Below are positions 43,164 to 51,627 of a stretch of 64,000 nt of DNA, piece after piece. Source of the DNA: CAZZCU01 sp964652825 (GTDB lineage: Bacteria; Bdellovibrionota_B; Oligoflexia; Oligoflexales; CAZZCU01); assembly GCA_964652825.1 (NCBI GenBank), contig CAZZCU010000008.1, positions 24,530 to 88,529 on the forward strand, written 5' to 3'. Position 1 is the stretch's first letter; every line of letters starts with the position of its first letter. The position numbers and the translations under genes were made by a program. The notes under the pieces were generated by a model that did not search any database, had not been told where the DNA came from, and was given only the letters and a program-made list of their open reading frames with translations.

Positions 43164-44825
43164 ATGCATATGTTTTTTCGCATTGGCCGCATGGCGGCCG
43201 CAGTTGGGGTATTTTCGTCTGGCGTGATCGCCATGGCATCGCTGGCAGTGGCCGGAGGCTTAAGCCGGGATCAACGCCGGGTCGCCCAGGAAATTTACTT
43301 CAGTGCCGGCGATGAACCGCCAAGCATGGATCCCACCAAGCAGGCGGATACAGTCAGTGGTATTTGGCTTGGTCACATCTACGAAGGTTTGATGATGTAT
43401 GATGCTGCCGGCAATGTCGTGCCTGGCACCGCCGAATCATTCGTCTTAAGCGCCGACAAGAAGATTTATACCTTTAAAATTCGTAAAGACGCCAAATGGC
43501 ACGACGGCAAATCCGTGCGAGCGCAGGATTTTGTGTTTGCTTTTCGTCGGCTGGTTGATCCGCAGTATGCCAGCGAATATTCTTTTATCGCGACGGTGGC
43601 CGGCATTGTGAATGCCGAGGAGATTCTCAGCAAAAAAATGCCGATCGACGCACTTGGCGTGCGTGCAATCGACGATCATGCCTTGGAAGTTCGACTAAGC
43701 CGACCGGTGGCTTTTTTGCCATCGCTGATGGCGTTTCAGATTTTCTTCCCGGTGCGCGAAGATATCGTCAAAAAATATGGTGATCGTTTTGCGACGGTTA
43801 CTGAAAGTATCATTGGCAATGGTCCCTATCGTCTGGCTTCTTGGCAAAAAGAACAAAGCATGCGTATCGAGAAGTACGCGCAGTATTGGAACGCCAGATC
43901 CATTCATATCACGGCGATCGACGCGCCGGCGATGGTCAAGGACGCACAAGCCACTTTCAATAACTTCAGTACCGGCGGCATTGATATCGCTTTGACGACG
44001 TCACCGGAGTTAATGAAACAGGCGCAGGACAAAAAAATGCGGATACAGTCGTACGCTACCGGTTGTACCAGCTACATGCAGCTGAATTCCCGTCAAGGTG
44101 CATTGTTTGAAAATCAAAGTCTGCGTCTGGCGCTGCGTGATGGCATCAGTCGTCGTGAGTTTGTCAGCAAGATCATCGGTGTTCCGGGTACTAAACCGGC
44201 GTTCGGCATTGTTCCTGATTTCATGCCAGGCGCTAAAGCCGGCTTCACTTATCGCCGTGAGGCGCCCCTGAAAGTAAAAGATGGTGATATCAGCGCCGCG
44301 CGTCAGCATCTGGCGGCTTATGGCAAGAAAGTATCGGGTTTCACGATTCTCGCCGGCGATACGTCACGTGCCAAGAAATACGCCGAGTACTGGCAAAATA
44401 GTCTGGCCAAAATTCTCGATACCACCGTTAAGATCGAAAATGTTCCCTTCAAAACACGTTTACAGAAGATGCGTGACGGACAATTCGATGCGGTGTTGGC
44501 CGGTTGGTGTCCGGATTATCGTGATCCGATGACGTTCATGGATCTCTTTACCACTAAGAACGAGAACAATAACAGTGGCTGGTCCAATGCAAAGTTCGAC
44601 GCTTTGATCGAACGCGCTAACCAGGAAGTAGATGCTGAGAAGCGCATTGCGTTGATGCATGAGGCGGAACAGTTGTTGGTTGCCGAGTCGCCGATGGTCG
44701 CAACCGATCAAGGCGCGACCACATATGTCGTGGCTGATGGTTTGACTGGTGTCAGACGGCAGGCTTTTGGAGCTGATCCTGACTTCCGGTTTGCGCAGTG
44801 GTCGAAAGCTGTCGCTAAGAAATAA
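43164..44825 (+). CDS. oppA: Oligopeptide ABC transporter, periplasmic substrate-binding protein
   Basis: About 553 residues. The ATG at 43164 is chosen because AAGGAGG stands four to five bases upstream; the frame is open further but lacks signals. Signal peptide (MAAAVGVFSSGVIAMASLAV) without lipobox, so the protein is soluble. SBP_bac_5 features: FSAGDEPPSMDPTKQADTVS, IYEGLMMYDAAGNVVPGTAE, YTFKIRKDAKWHDGKSVRAQ and DFVFAFRRLVDPQYASEYSF are the standard OppA/DppA string, and GWCPDYRDPMTFMDLFTTKN near the end. First gene of oppABCDF. Confidence 0.94.
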   Translation: MHMFFRIGRMAAAVGVFSSGVIAMASLAVAGGLSRDQRRVAQEIYFSAGDEPPSMDPTKQADTVSGIWLGHIYEGLMMYDAAGNVVPGTAESFVLSADKKIYTFKIRKDAKWHDGKSVRAQDFVFAFRRLVDPQYASEYSFIATVAGIVNAEEILSKKMPIDALGVRAIDDHALEVRLSRPVAFLPSLMAFQIFFPVREDIVKKYGDRFATVTESIIGNGPYRLASWQKEQSMRIEKYAQYWNARSIHITAIDAPAMVKDAQATFNNFSTGGIDIALTTSPELMKQAQDKKMRIQSYATGCTSYMQLNSRQGALFENQSLRLALRDGISRREFVSKIIGVPGTKPAFGIVPDFMPGAKAGFTYRREAPLKVKDGDISAARQHLAAYGKKVSGFTILAGDTSRAKKYAEYWQNSLAKILDTTVKIENVPFKTRLQKMRDGQFDAVLAGWCPDYRDPMTFMDLFTTKNENNNSGWSNAKFDALIERANQEVDAEKRIALMHEAEQLLVAESPMVATDQGATTYVVADGLTGVRRQAFGADPDFRFAQWSKAVAKK

Positions 44826-44837
44826 ATGGGGATACGA

Positions 44838-45809
44838 ATGACTCGGATACTGTCACCAGCATTACTCGCATATCTCGGCAAACGTTTGCTAGTTGCCCTG
44901 GTAACACTCTATGCCTTGGCGACGCTGACCTTTGTTCTGATGCGGGCGGTACCGGGAGATCCGTTGACTCGGACCAAGGAAATGCCGGCGCAGGTGCGCG
45001 CCAATCTGATGGAAAAGTATGGATTGGATAAACCACTGTGGCAACAATACGTCGTGCAGATGCAGCGTTTGTTTGTGCACGGGGATTTCGGCGATAGTTT
45101 TCGCACGGTTGGTCGCAATGTCAACAGTATGATTGTCGAGCAGTTTCCCGCCAGCGCGATGCTTGGGATGGTTGCACTGACGATGGGCACAAGTGTTGGC
45201 TTGTTGCTGGGAATTGTGGCGGCGCTTTATCGTAACACCTGGATTGATAAAAGCGCGATGATTCTCTGCGTGCTGGGTATCGCCATTCCGTCAGCACTGA
45301 TGGGCTATGTGATTCAGTATGGCATAGCCGTCTATCCGTTGACCGCTTTGGGCATTAATCCGGAGTATTGGGTGCGAACGGTGGGCTGGGGACAACCTCG
45401 GGATATCATCCTGCCAAGCCTGACTCTGAGCTTGGGTATCATGGCGGTCATGACCCGTTACATGCGCAGTCAGATGATCGAGGTCGCGTTCTCGGAATAT
45501 GTGAAAACCGCGCGCGCGAAAGGGGCATCGACGTTTCGGCTGATAACCAAACATCAGATTCGCAATGCGATTCTTCCGGTCGTATCTTTGATAGGTCCGG
45601 TGTTTATTGCGGCGATTTCCGGGTCTTTAGTGGTCGAAGGGGTGTTCGGCGTGCCTGGTCTTGGCTCGGCGTTTATCAACTCCATTAACAATAATGACTA
45701 CAATGTTTTGATGGGACTGACCGTGTTCTATGGTGGGTTTTTCATCCTGATCAATTTATTGACCGACATTTTGTACGGAATTATCGATCCGCGTATTCGA
45801 GTAGGATGA
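44838..45809 (+). CDS. oppB: Oligopeptide ABC transporter permease OppB
   Basis: 323 residues from the ATG at 44838 (GGGGA six bases upstream; an ATG at 44826 directly after oppA is the alternative). Six membrane helices expected. Seen: RLLVALVTLYALATLTFVLM, the AVPGDPLTR motif, YGLDKPLWQQYVVQMQRLFV, GDFGDSFRTVGRNVNSMI and the EAA loop YVKTARAKGASTFRLITKHQ, which meets the ATPases. Ends DILYGIIDPRIRVG, as OppB/DppB normally do. The stop overlaps the first possible oppC start. Confidence 0.95.
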   Translation: MTRILSPALLAYLGKRLLVALVTLYALATLTFVLMRAVPGDPLTRTKEMPAQVRANLMEKYGLDKPLWQQYVVQMQRLFVHGDFGDSFRTVGRNVNSMIVEQFPASAMLGMVALTMGTSVGLLLGIVAALYRNTWIDKSAMILCVLGIAIPSALMGYVIQYGIAVYPLTALGINPEYWVRTVGWGQPRDIILPSLTLSLGIMAVMTRYMRSQMIEVAFSEYVKTARAKGASTFRLITKHQIRNAILPVVSLIGPVFIAAISGSLVVEGVFGVPGLGSAFINSINNNDYNVLMGLTVFYGGFFILINLLTDILYGIIDPRIRVG

Positions 45810-45814
45810 CAGTC

Positions 45815-47296
45815 ATGAAGTCGATCAATGCCAGCGTAGCGGCGGAAATGTCCTCAAGTGCGTCTTTGGATGTCAGTCTATTTGAACGTGCTTCGGCAGG
45901 TACTGGCGCCGCTGAGCGGATTTCGCGACCGACTTTGTCATACTGGCAGGATGTCTGGTTGCGCATCAGTCGCGATCACTTGGCGGTTCTGTGCGCACTG
46001 TTGATCGGCTTTGTCGCGCTTGCCGGTTTAATCGGACCGCTGCTGTTCCCAGCCGTGGTTGACGGCGTGTCTTATTACAATCAACAGAATGCCAACGCTA
46101 TCGATCAAGCTCCTAACTTTGGTCTGATGATGACCGTGGTTGAAGATGAGTACGGCGTTGCTATTGATGAATTTGCGGAAGCCACCAACATAGCGGTACC
46201 AGCTGAGATTGCGACGTCGCCAATGACCTTGCAGGTGGTTGGCGTTGCGTCGGTGAATGGCATCACGCTGAAGTGGGATCACGTCGCCGGTGTTACAGGT
46301 TACTTGCTGTATCGCAGTATTGTTCCGCGCGGATTCCGCGATTTGGGCGCGTTACGTGCTGATGCCGCTGTTCAGGGGCTACAGGTGGCGGAAATCAATG
46401 ATCCAATGCAGATTTCGTTTACGGATATTACCGGTCTCGATGCGGCCGAAAGCTATGCTTACACGATTCTCGGCTACATCGATAATTTTGCAACCGGTGA
46501 GCGTCAGGTCGCGGAGGATTCCGCTGCCGTGATTACGACGTTGACGCGGGTGATCAAGTTAAGCGATGCACAAGCGATTAAAGCGGATGCGATGCTAGGC
46601 GAGGAGCTGCGTGGCCGAGTGCAGTTGTTCGGCACGGACGCGTTGGGGCGGGATGTGTTCGCTCGTATGTTGCAGGGAACCCGCGTTGATATGCTCCTGG
46701 CTTTGTTTGTGCCGGCAATCTCCATTCTGATCGGTCTTATCTACGGCGCGATCTCAGGCATCATCGGCAAAAAAGTCGATATGCTCATGATGCGAGTGGT
46801 GGAAGTCGTCGATAACTTTCCCGATCTTTTGTTTTTTATCCTGCTGCAGGTGGCGATCGGTAAAGGTTTGTTCAGTCTGGTTGTCGCCATGACCTTATTC
46901 GGCTGGGCGGGATTCGCGCGTATCGTGCGCGGCGAGGTGTTGCGTCTGCGGGAGATTGAATTCGTTCAGGCGAGTCAGATTCTGGGCGCGCCTTTGTTGC
47001 GGGTCGTTGTCCGGCATGTGGCGCCCAATCTCATGGGTATCGTGATCATTGCCTGGTCGGCACGAATTCCGGCGGTGATTGCCTACGAAACGTTCCTCTC
47101 GATGCTTGGCCTTGGTCTGGAGCAGCCAGAACCATCGTGGGGCAATGTGGTTTTTGACGCGGCGCGGCGCTTGCAAGTCAACCCGCTACAGTTCTTTCTG
47201 CCTGCGGGTGTGCTTGGTGTCACGTTGCTGGCCTTTTATTTGTTGGGCAATAGCTTGCGTGATGCTTTTGATCCGAAGTTACGCGGTCGTATATGA
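45815..47296 (+). CDS. oppC: Oligopeptide ABC transporter permease OppC with large periplasmic insertion
   Basis: 493 residues, whereas OppC is normally about 300. ATG at 45815 has AGGA eight bases upstream; ATG at 45806 is possible. Typical start: cytoplasmic tail, RISRDHLAVLCALLIGFVAL (first helix) and GPLLFP. The usual short loop before FGTDALGRDVFARMLQGTRV is replaced by about 165 residues (46118-46615). Its core, about 46217-46546 (MTLQVVGVASVNGITLKWDH, VTGYLLYRS, ISFTDITGL, SYAYTILGYIDNFATGE), reads like a fibronectin type III domain. The rest is normal: EAA loop EIEFVQASQILGAPLLRVVV and GLGLEQPEPSWGNVVFDA. The reading frame is intact through the insertion. Confidence 0.92.
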   Translation: MKSINASVAAEMSSSASLDVSLFERASAGTGAAERISRPTLSYWQDVWLRISRDHLAVLCALLIGFVALAGLIGPLLFPAVVDGVSYYNQQNANAIDQAPNFGLMMTVVEDEYGVAIDEFAEATNIAVPAEIATSPMTLQVVGVASVNGITLKWDHVAGVTGYLLYRSIVPRGFRDLGALRADAAVQGLQVAEINDPMQISFTDITGLDAAESYAYTILGYIDNFATGERQVAEDSAAVITTLTRVIKLSDAQAIKADAMLGEELRGRVQLFGTDALGRDVFARMLQGTRVDMLLALFVPAISILIGLIYGAISGIIGKKVDMLMMRVVEVVDNFPDLLFFILLQVAIGKGLFSLVVAMTLFGWAGFARIVRGEVLRLREIEFVQASQILGAPLLRVVVRHVAPNLMGIVIIAWSARIPAVIAYETFLSMLGLGLEQPEPSWGNVVFDAARRLQVNPLQFFLPAGVLGVTLLAFYLLGNSLRDAFDPKLRGRI

Positions 47297-47311
47297 GGCG
47301 GGGAGGAACAC

Positions 47312-48376
47312 ATGCTGCTCAATGAAGATCTGGTCATTGATGTCCGCAACCTGGTGGTGAATTTTCAGGTTCATCAGGGCGAAGTCGCTGCCGTGCGTAA
47401 TGTGTCTTTGCAAGTCCGCAAAGGCGAGACGCTATGTATCGTCGGTGAATCCGGTTGCGGCAAATCAGTGACGATGCAGGCGATCATGGGTTTGTTACCA
47501 ACACCACCGGCGCGTATTGTCGGCGGACAGGCGTTTCTCGGCGGTGATCGTCGGATGGATTTGCTGAGCATGACACAACAACAGCTCCGACACGTATTGG
47601 GTCGCGAGGTGGCCATGATCTTTCAGGATCCGCTTGCCAGCTTGAACCCGACCATGACCGTGGCGGATCAGATTGAGGAGTCATTGATCCTGCATAGCGA
47701 TTTGGGGTCGGAGGCTCGGTACGAACGCGTTCTGGAATTACTAGAGCTGGTGCGGATTCCAGAACCCAAACAAAGGATGCGCCAGTTTCCACATGAATTG
47801 TCAGGTGGTATGCGTCAGCGAGTGATGATTGCCATGGCTCTGGCGTGTAAACCCAAGCTTTTGATCGCGGATGAGCCGACCACGGCTTTGGATGTTACCA
47901 TCCAGGCGCAGATTCTGGCGTTGTTGAAGGATCTTGCAATTAAGCTTGAGATGGCGACGATTCTGATAACTCACGATCTTGGCGTGGTGGCACAGATGGC
48001 TGATCGGGTCGCGGTTATGTATGCCGGCAAGATTGTCGAAGAAGGTCCGGTTCACGATATCTTTAAGTATCCCCGTCATCCCTATACTCTGGCATTGAAG
48101 CGGGCCATGCCGGAAAACAACAGCGCGGCAAATGGTCGACTGCTTTCCATTCACGGTACACCACCGGATTTGTTTCAGCCGCCGCGCGGCTGCGCGTTTG
48201 CCGCACGTTGCGACGCGGCCATGAGTGTGTGTCATCAATATCAGCCGCCGACCTGGAGTATGGAGAATCAGCGCGTTAGTTGTTGGCTACAGCACGCGAA
48301 TGCCGCGACGCAAAGACAAACGCTTGGAATTATGGAGTTAGGTTCTCTGGAGCGGGGAGGGCAACATGTTAGCTAG
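47312..48376 (+). CDS. oppD: Oligopeptide ABC transporter ATP-binding protein OppD
   Basis: 354 residues. GGGGAGGAACAC before the ATG. ABC motifs: Walker A GESGCGKSVTMQ, Q-loop MIFQDPLASLNPTMTV, signature LSGGMRQRVMIAMAL, Walker B LLIADEPTTALDVTIQ, His-switch THDLGVVAQMADRVAVMYAG. The C-terminal oligopeptide-transporter extension with Cys residues (RGCAFAARCDAAMSVC), which in the family can hold an iron-sulfur cluster, is present. Overlaps oppF by 11 bases. Confidence 0.96.
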   Translation: MLLNEDLVIDVRNLVVNFQVHQGEVAAVRNVSLQVRKGETLCIVGESGCGKSVTMQAIMGLLPTPPARIVGGQAFLGGDRRMDLLSMTQQQLRHVLGREVAMIFQDPLASLNPTMTVADQIEESLILHSDLGSEARYERVLELLELVRIPEPKQRMRQFPHELSGGMRQRVMIAMALACKPKLLIADEPTTALDVTIQAQILALLKDLAIKLEMATILITHDLGVVAQMADRVAVMYAGKIVEEGPVHDIFKYPRHPYTLALKRAMPENNSAANGRLLSIHGTPPDLFQPPRGCAFAARCDAAMSVCHQYQPPTWSMENQRVSCWLQHANAATQRQTLGIMELGSLERGGQHVS

Positions 48377-49334
48377 TGATACTCAGGCGCTCGTCAGTGT
48401 GAAGGGAATTTCCAAATTATTTGATGTCGGCCGAAAGCGTAAACTACACGCGGTGGACGATGTGTCTTTGGATATTTATGAGGGTGAGACTTTTGGTCTG
48501 GTTGGTGAATCAGGGTGCGGTAAGTCGACGCTGGGACGGCTATTGGTACGTATGCTTGAGAGTACATCAGGCTCCTTCCAATTTGCTGGTCGTGAAATCG
48601 CCGGCGCTCGTTCGGGACAGGAACGTCGGATTTTCTCGCGGCAGGTACAGATGATCTTTCAGGATCCTTACGGGAGCTTGAATCCGCGCATGACCGTGGG
48701 CGACATTATTGCCGAGGGACCGGATATTCATGGCTTGTGGCGACCGCAGGAACGAACACAACAAATCAATTATTGGCTGGAGCGCGTTGGTTTAATGCCT
48801 GAGCATGCGTTTCGTTTTCCCCATGAGTTTTCTGGTGGTCAACGCCAACGGATTGGAATTGCGCGGGCGTTAGCGGTACGGCCGAAGTTTGTCGTTTGTG
48901 ACGAGCCGATTTCGGCTCTGGATGTTTCGGTACAGGCTCAGATCGTTAATTTGTTGCAGGATTTGCAGAAGGAATTGCAGCTAACCTTTTTATTCATCGC
49001 TCATGGTTTAAATATGGTGCGGCACATTTCCGATCGCATGGCCGTCATGTATCTTGGCAAGATCGTCGAGGTCGGTCCGGCTGATGATGTTTATACGCAG
49101 CCGCTGCATCCATATACAACCGCGCTTTTGAAAGCCAATCCCAGCTTGGATCCTGGGGATCGTGGTCATTTGCAGGAAAGTATGTTGCAGGGCGAGATCA
49201 CCAGTCCGGTAAATCCCAAGCCAGGTTGTCGGTTTGCGGCGCGTTGTAGTCGGGCAGAAAAATTTTGTCGCGAAGTGACACCAATGCTACGTGAAATCAC
49301 TCCCGATCGGCGCGTTGCCTGTCATTTCATTTGA
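48366..49334 (+). CDS. oppF: Oligopeptide ABC transporter ATP-binding protein OppF
   Basis: 322 residues, last gene of the operon. Walker A GESGCGKSTLGR, Q-loop MIFQDPYGSLNPRMTVGDII, signature FSGGQRQRIGIARALA, Walker B FVVCDEPISALDVSVQ; the switch region reads FIAHGLNMVRHISDR, where the usual Asp of S-H-D-L is Gly (H-G-L). Cys-rich C-terminal end PGCRFAARCSRAEKFCREV as in OppD. GGGGAGGGCAAC precedes the ATG. It ends eight bases from the convergent lipoprotein gene, without an obvious terminator hairpin. Confidence 0.95.
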   Translation: MLASDTQALVSVKGISKLFDVGRKRKLHAVDDVSLDIYEGETFGLVGESGCGKSTLGRLLVRMLESTSGSFQFAGREIAGARSGQERRIFSRQVQMIFQDPYGSLNPRMTVGDIIAEGPDIHGLWRPQERTQQINYWLERVGLMPEHAFRFPHEFSGGQRQRIGIARALAVRPKFVVCDEPISALDVSVQAQIVNLLQDLQKELQLTFLFIAHGLNMVRHISDRMAVMYLGKIVEVGPADDVYTQPLHPYTTALLKANPSLDPGDRGHLQESMLQGEITSPVNPKPGCRFAARCSRAEKFCREVTPMLREITPDRRVACHFI

Positions 49335-49342
49335 TCGTCGAA

Positions 49343-50707
49343 TTACTTGCCGTTGGTTGTTGGATTATCGGCGTCGCCGTTAATTTGCACCAGGGCCGAC
49401 AGCGATGGATTCAATTGGTAAATATTACGAACGATGGTTTGCCAGGACGGTCGTCGCCCCTCGATAAAGCTGCGGATAAAAGCGATATCGCGTTCCGGAC
49501 CTTCGTCAAAAGGTGAGCCAACCGTGGTTGTGAAAATATCCAGCGTGGGCGAGCGATCGGCAACCTGAACCTGCCACGACGTCCAATCAATTTCGGGATG
49601 TTTTAGCTGAAGATAGTCCTGATTGTAGTAGGCAAAGGTTGAACAGCCGTCAAAGTATAAAATCTGTTGGCGGTCTTTGAGCAATTGTACCCTTTTTCCG
49701 GCATCATCTTTTAAGCGCAAGGGATCGAGAAAGTAACCAAGTCCGGAATGACCGGTATACATATAGATTTCCGCTGAAGCCAATGCCTTGACTGTGGCAC
49801 TGGCAAAGGCTTTGTCACCTTGATCGAACAACCGCGCATCAATATTGACGACCAGGCCGTCAGCATTGGTGCGGGTGAGTTTCTTCGCGTTTTTTTTGTT
49901 CTCGATAGCGGCAAAACCATGCTCATTGATTAATATGCCCACGGCACGATCAAAGTTTTGGCGGCCTAAATCGCCTTTTTGTTTGTTGACGTCAACGCCG
50001 ACAAAATAAGCGATATCAAGTTGATTATCGGCATAAAGATCGTTGTAGTACGGATAGGATTTTTCCGTTGACGGCAGACGCTCAAAAGTGGCGGTGATTG
50101 CGGTTGTTTCACTGTCCAGCTCGCGACGATAAGGGCAGTCTTTCTTGTAGGGATTCCAAAAATACCAATGATCACCTTCGCTGTTATAAGTGTCGTCAGT
50201 ACAGCGATTGATGCTGCCGCGGGGTGGGATACCTGCTGCGAATATGGTCGCCGGATTTGTCGGCAGACGAAAGTTGATGGTGCCGCTTTGGCGTTTGCCG
50301 ATCAAATCTTTGGAGAAAGCAAAAATATCGCGGTAGTCGTATTTAACAGCGGCTAGACGCTGATCTTTGTCCAGCCATTGTGCGCTGCGCATGTTGATAG
50401 TCGGGCGATTGCGCGGTCCACCAGGGGTATCGACAAAATCAGGATGTTCCATGAAAACGCCGAATAAATGGACGGTCTGAAGACTGATGGTTTCCAAAGC
50501 AATTTCCGCGAAGTCCGTGGTCAGAATTCCTCGTAAATCACTACCATATTCGGTGGGAACCTCGACGGCCACGCTTGCAGTGAACTCCAGTTTGGTTCTT
50601 GTTGAATCCTCACCCACATAGCGCAGCGATGAGTCGCTTGAGCGACGCATAGTGCAACTACTGGTGGCAAATGCCATCAAGAGACAGGTAACGACTGAGA
50701 TACGCAT
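49343..50707 (-). CDS. Lipoprotein with clan CD (caspase/gingipain-like) His-Cys pair
   Basis: 454 residues. Signal peptide ending in a possible lipobox ATSSC (Cys18). The first half is beta-rich. The second half contains EIYMYTGHSGLGYFLDPL (His320) and, 35 residues on, QQILYFDGCSTFAYYN (Cys355): a hydrophobic strand ending in His-Ser-Gly, and a second ending in Asp-Gly-Cys-Ser. This spacing and context is the catalytic dyad arrangement of clan CD cysteine peptidases. The family is not one I can name and activity is inferred. ACGAGG stands seven bases before the ATG. Convergent with oppF, divergent from a methyltransferase gene. Confidence 0.72.
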   Translation of the reverse strand: MRISVVTCLLMAFATSSCTMRRSSDSSLRYVGEDSTRTKLEFTASVAVEVPTEYGSDLRGILTTDFAEIALETISLQTVHLFGVFMEHPDFVDTPGGPRNRPTINMRSAQWLDKDQRLAAVKYDYRDIFAFSKDLIGKRQSGTINFRLPTNPATIFAAGIPPRGSINRCTDDTYNSEGDHWYFWNPYKKDCPYRRELDSETTAITATFERLPSTEKSYPYYNDLYADNQLDIAYFVGVDVNKQKGDLGRQNFDRAVGILINEHGFAAIENKKNAKKLTRTNADGLVVNIDARLFDQGDKAFASATVKALASAEIYMYTGHSGLGYFLDPLRLKDDAGKRVQLLKDRQQILYFDGCSTFAYYNQDYLQLKHPEIDWTSWQVQVADRSPTLDIFTTTVGSPFDEGPERDIAFIRSFIEGRRPSWQTIVRNIYQLNPSLSALVQINGDADNPTTNGK

Positions 50708-50802
50708 AAAAAACCTCGTCTTATGGATCGCATCACCCGTTGATCTATGTTAGGGTTTTTGGCCCATTGGTTGCTGTGTCATTGTAGTTGGGAGATATTG
50801 TA

Positions 50803-51618
50803 GTGCAGAATAAGACCAGACCCAAGCGTCAGCCGCGAAAATATTTTGATAAATATGATCATTATTTACGGGCGGTACAGTCGCCGGATGCCGATGCCGA
50901 GTTTTTAGCGGATGTTTATAAAAAACACCGTAAGAAGGCCGCCGTCACCATGCGCGAGGACTTTTGCGGCACGTATGCCTTATGCGATCAGTGGGTGCGG
51001 GATAGTCGCCGGCACCGGGCGATTGGCGTTGATCTGGATCCCGAGCCGTTGGCTTATGGTAAAGACCGTTTTTTTGACAAGTTAAAGCCGGAACAGCAAC
51101 AGCGCTTGCTGGTGTATCGCGCCAATGTTCTCAGTAAGAGATTGCCGTCCGCGGATATTATCTGCGCGTTGAATTTTTCTTATTGTATTTTCCATGAGCG
51201 GCGCCAAATGCTGGAGTACTTCGCGAGTTGCCGGCAGGCGCTTAATCGCGATGGCATTTTAATTATCGATGTTCTGGGCGGCAGTCTGTATCAGAAGGGC
51301 GAAGAGCAGATGACGCGTCTGGAAGGTTTTAATTATTACTGGGATCAGGAATATTTTAACCCCATTGATGGTCGTACGCGCTTTCATATTCATTTTAAGC
51401 GGCGGGGCGAGATCAAACGCAAAAAAGTTTTTACCTATGATTGGCGTGCGTGGAGCTTGCAGGAGTTGCGTGACATCATGCACGAGGTTGGCTTCAAGCG
51501 CACGGTCGCTTATTGGGAAGGCACCAAACGCAACGGCGAAGGTAACGATATATTTGCCGAAGCGACCAAAGGTGAAGAGTGTGATTCCTGGGTCGCTTAC
51601 ATCGCGGCGCTGAAATAA
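50803..51618 (+). CDS. Class I SAM-dependent methyltransferase
   Basis: 271 residues from the GTG at 50803 (GGGAG eight bases upstream; a TTG at 50788 is the other option). Cytoplasmic. Rossmann-like motifs: motif I is MREDFCGTYALCDQWV, a variant of the DxxCGxG type; VDLDPEPLAYGKDR (motif II, acidic Asp for SAM ribose); ADIICALNFSYCIFHERRQM; and LNRDGILIIDVLGGSLYQKG. The C-terminal part is basic (HFKRRGEIKRKKVFTYDWRA). The substrate is unknown. It is the only plus-strand gene among the minus-strand lipoprotein and peptidase genes here. Confidence 0.85.
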   Translation: MQNKTRPKRQPRKYFDKYDHYLRAVQSPDADAEFLADVYKKHRKKAAVTMREDFCGTYALCDQWVRDSRRHRAIGVDLDPEPLAYGKDRFFDKLKPEQQQRLLVYRANVLSKRLPSADIICALNFSYCIFHERRQMLEYFASCRQALNRDGILIIDVLGGSLYQKGEEQMTRLEGFNYYWDQEYFNPIDGRTRFHIHFKRRGEIKRKKVFTYDWRAWSLQELRDIMHEVGFKRTVAYWEGTKRNGEGNDIFAEATKGEECDSWVAYIAALK

Positions 51619-51627
51619 TGAGTGATA

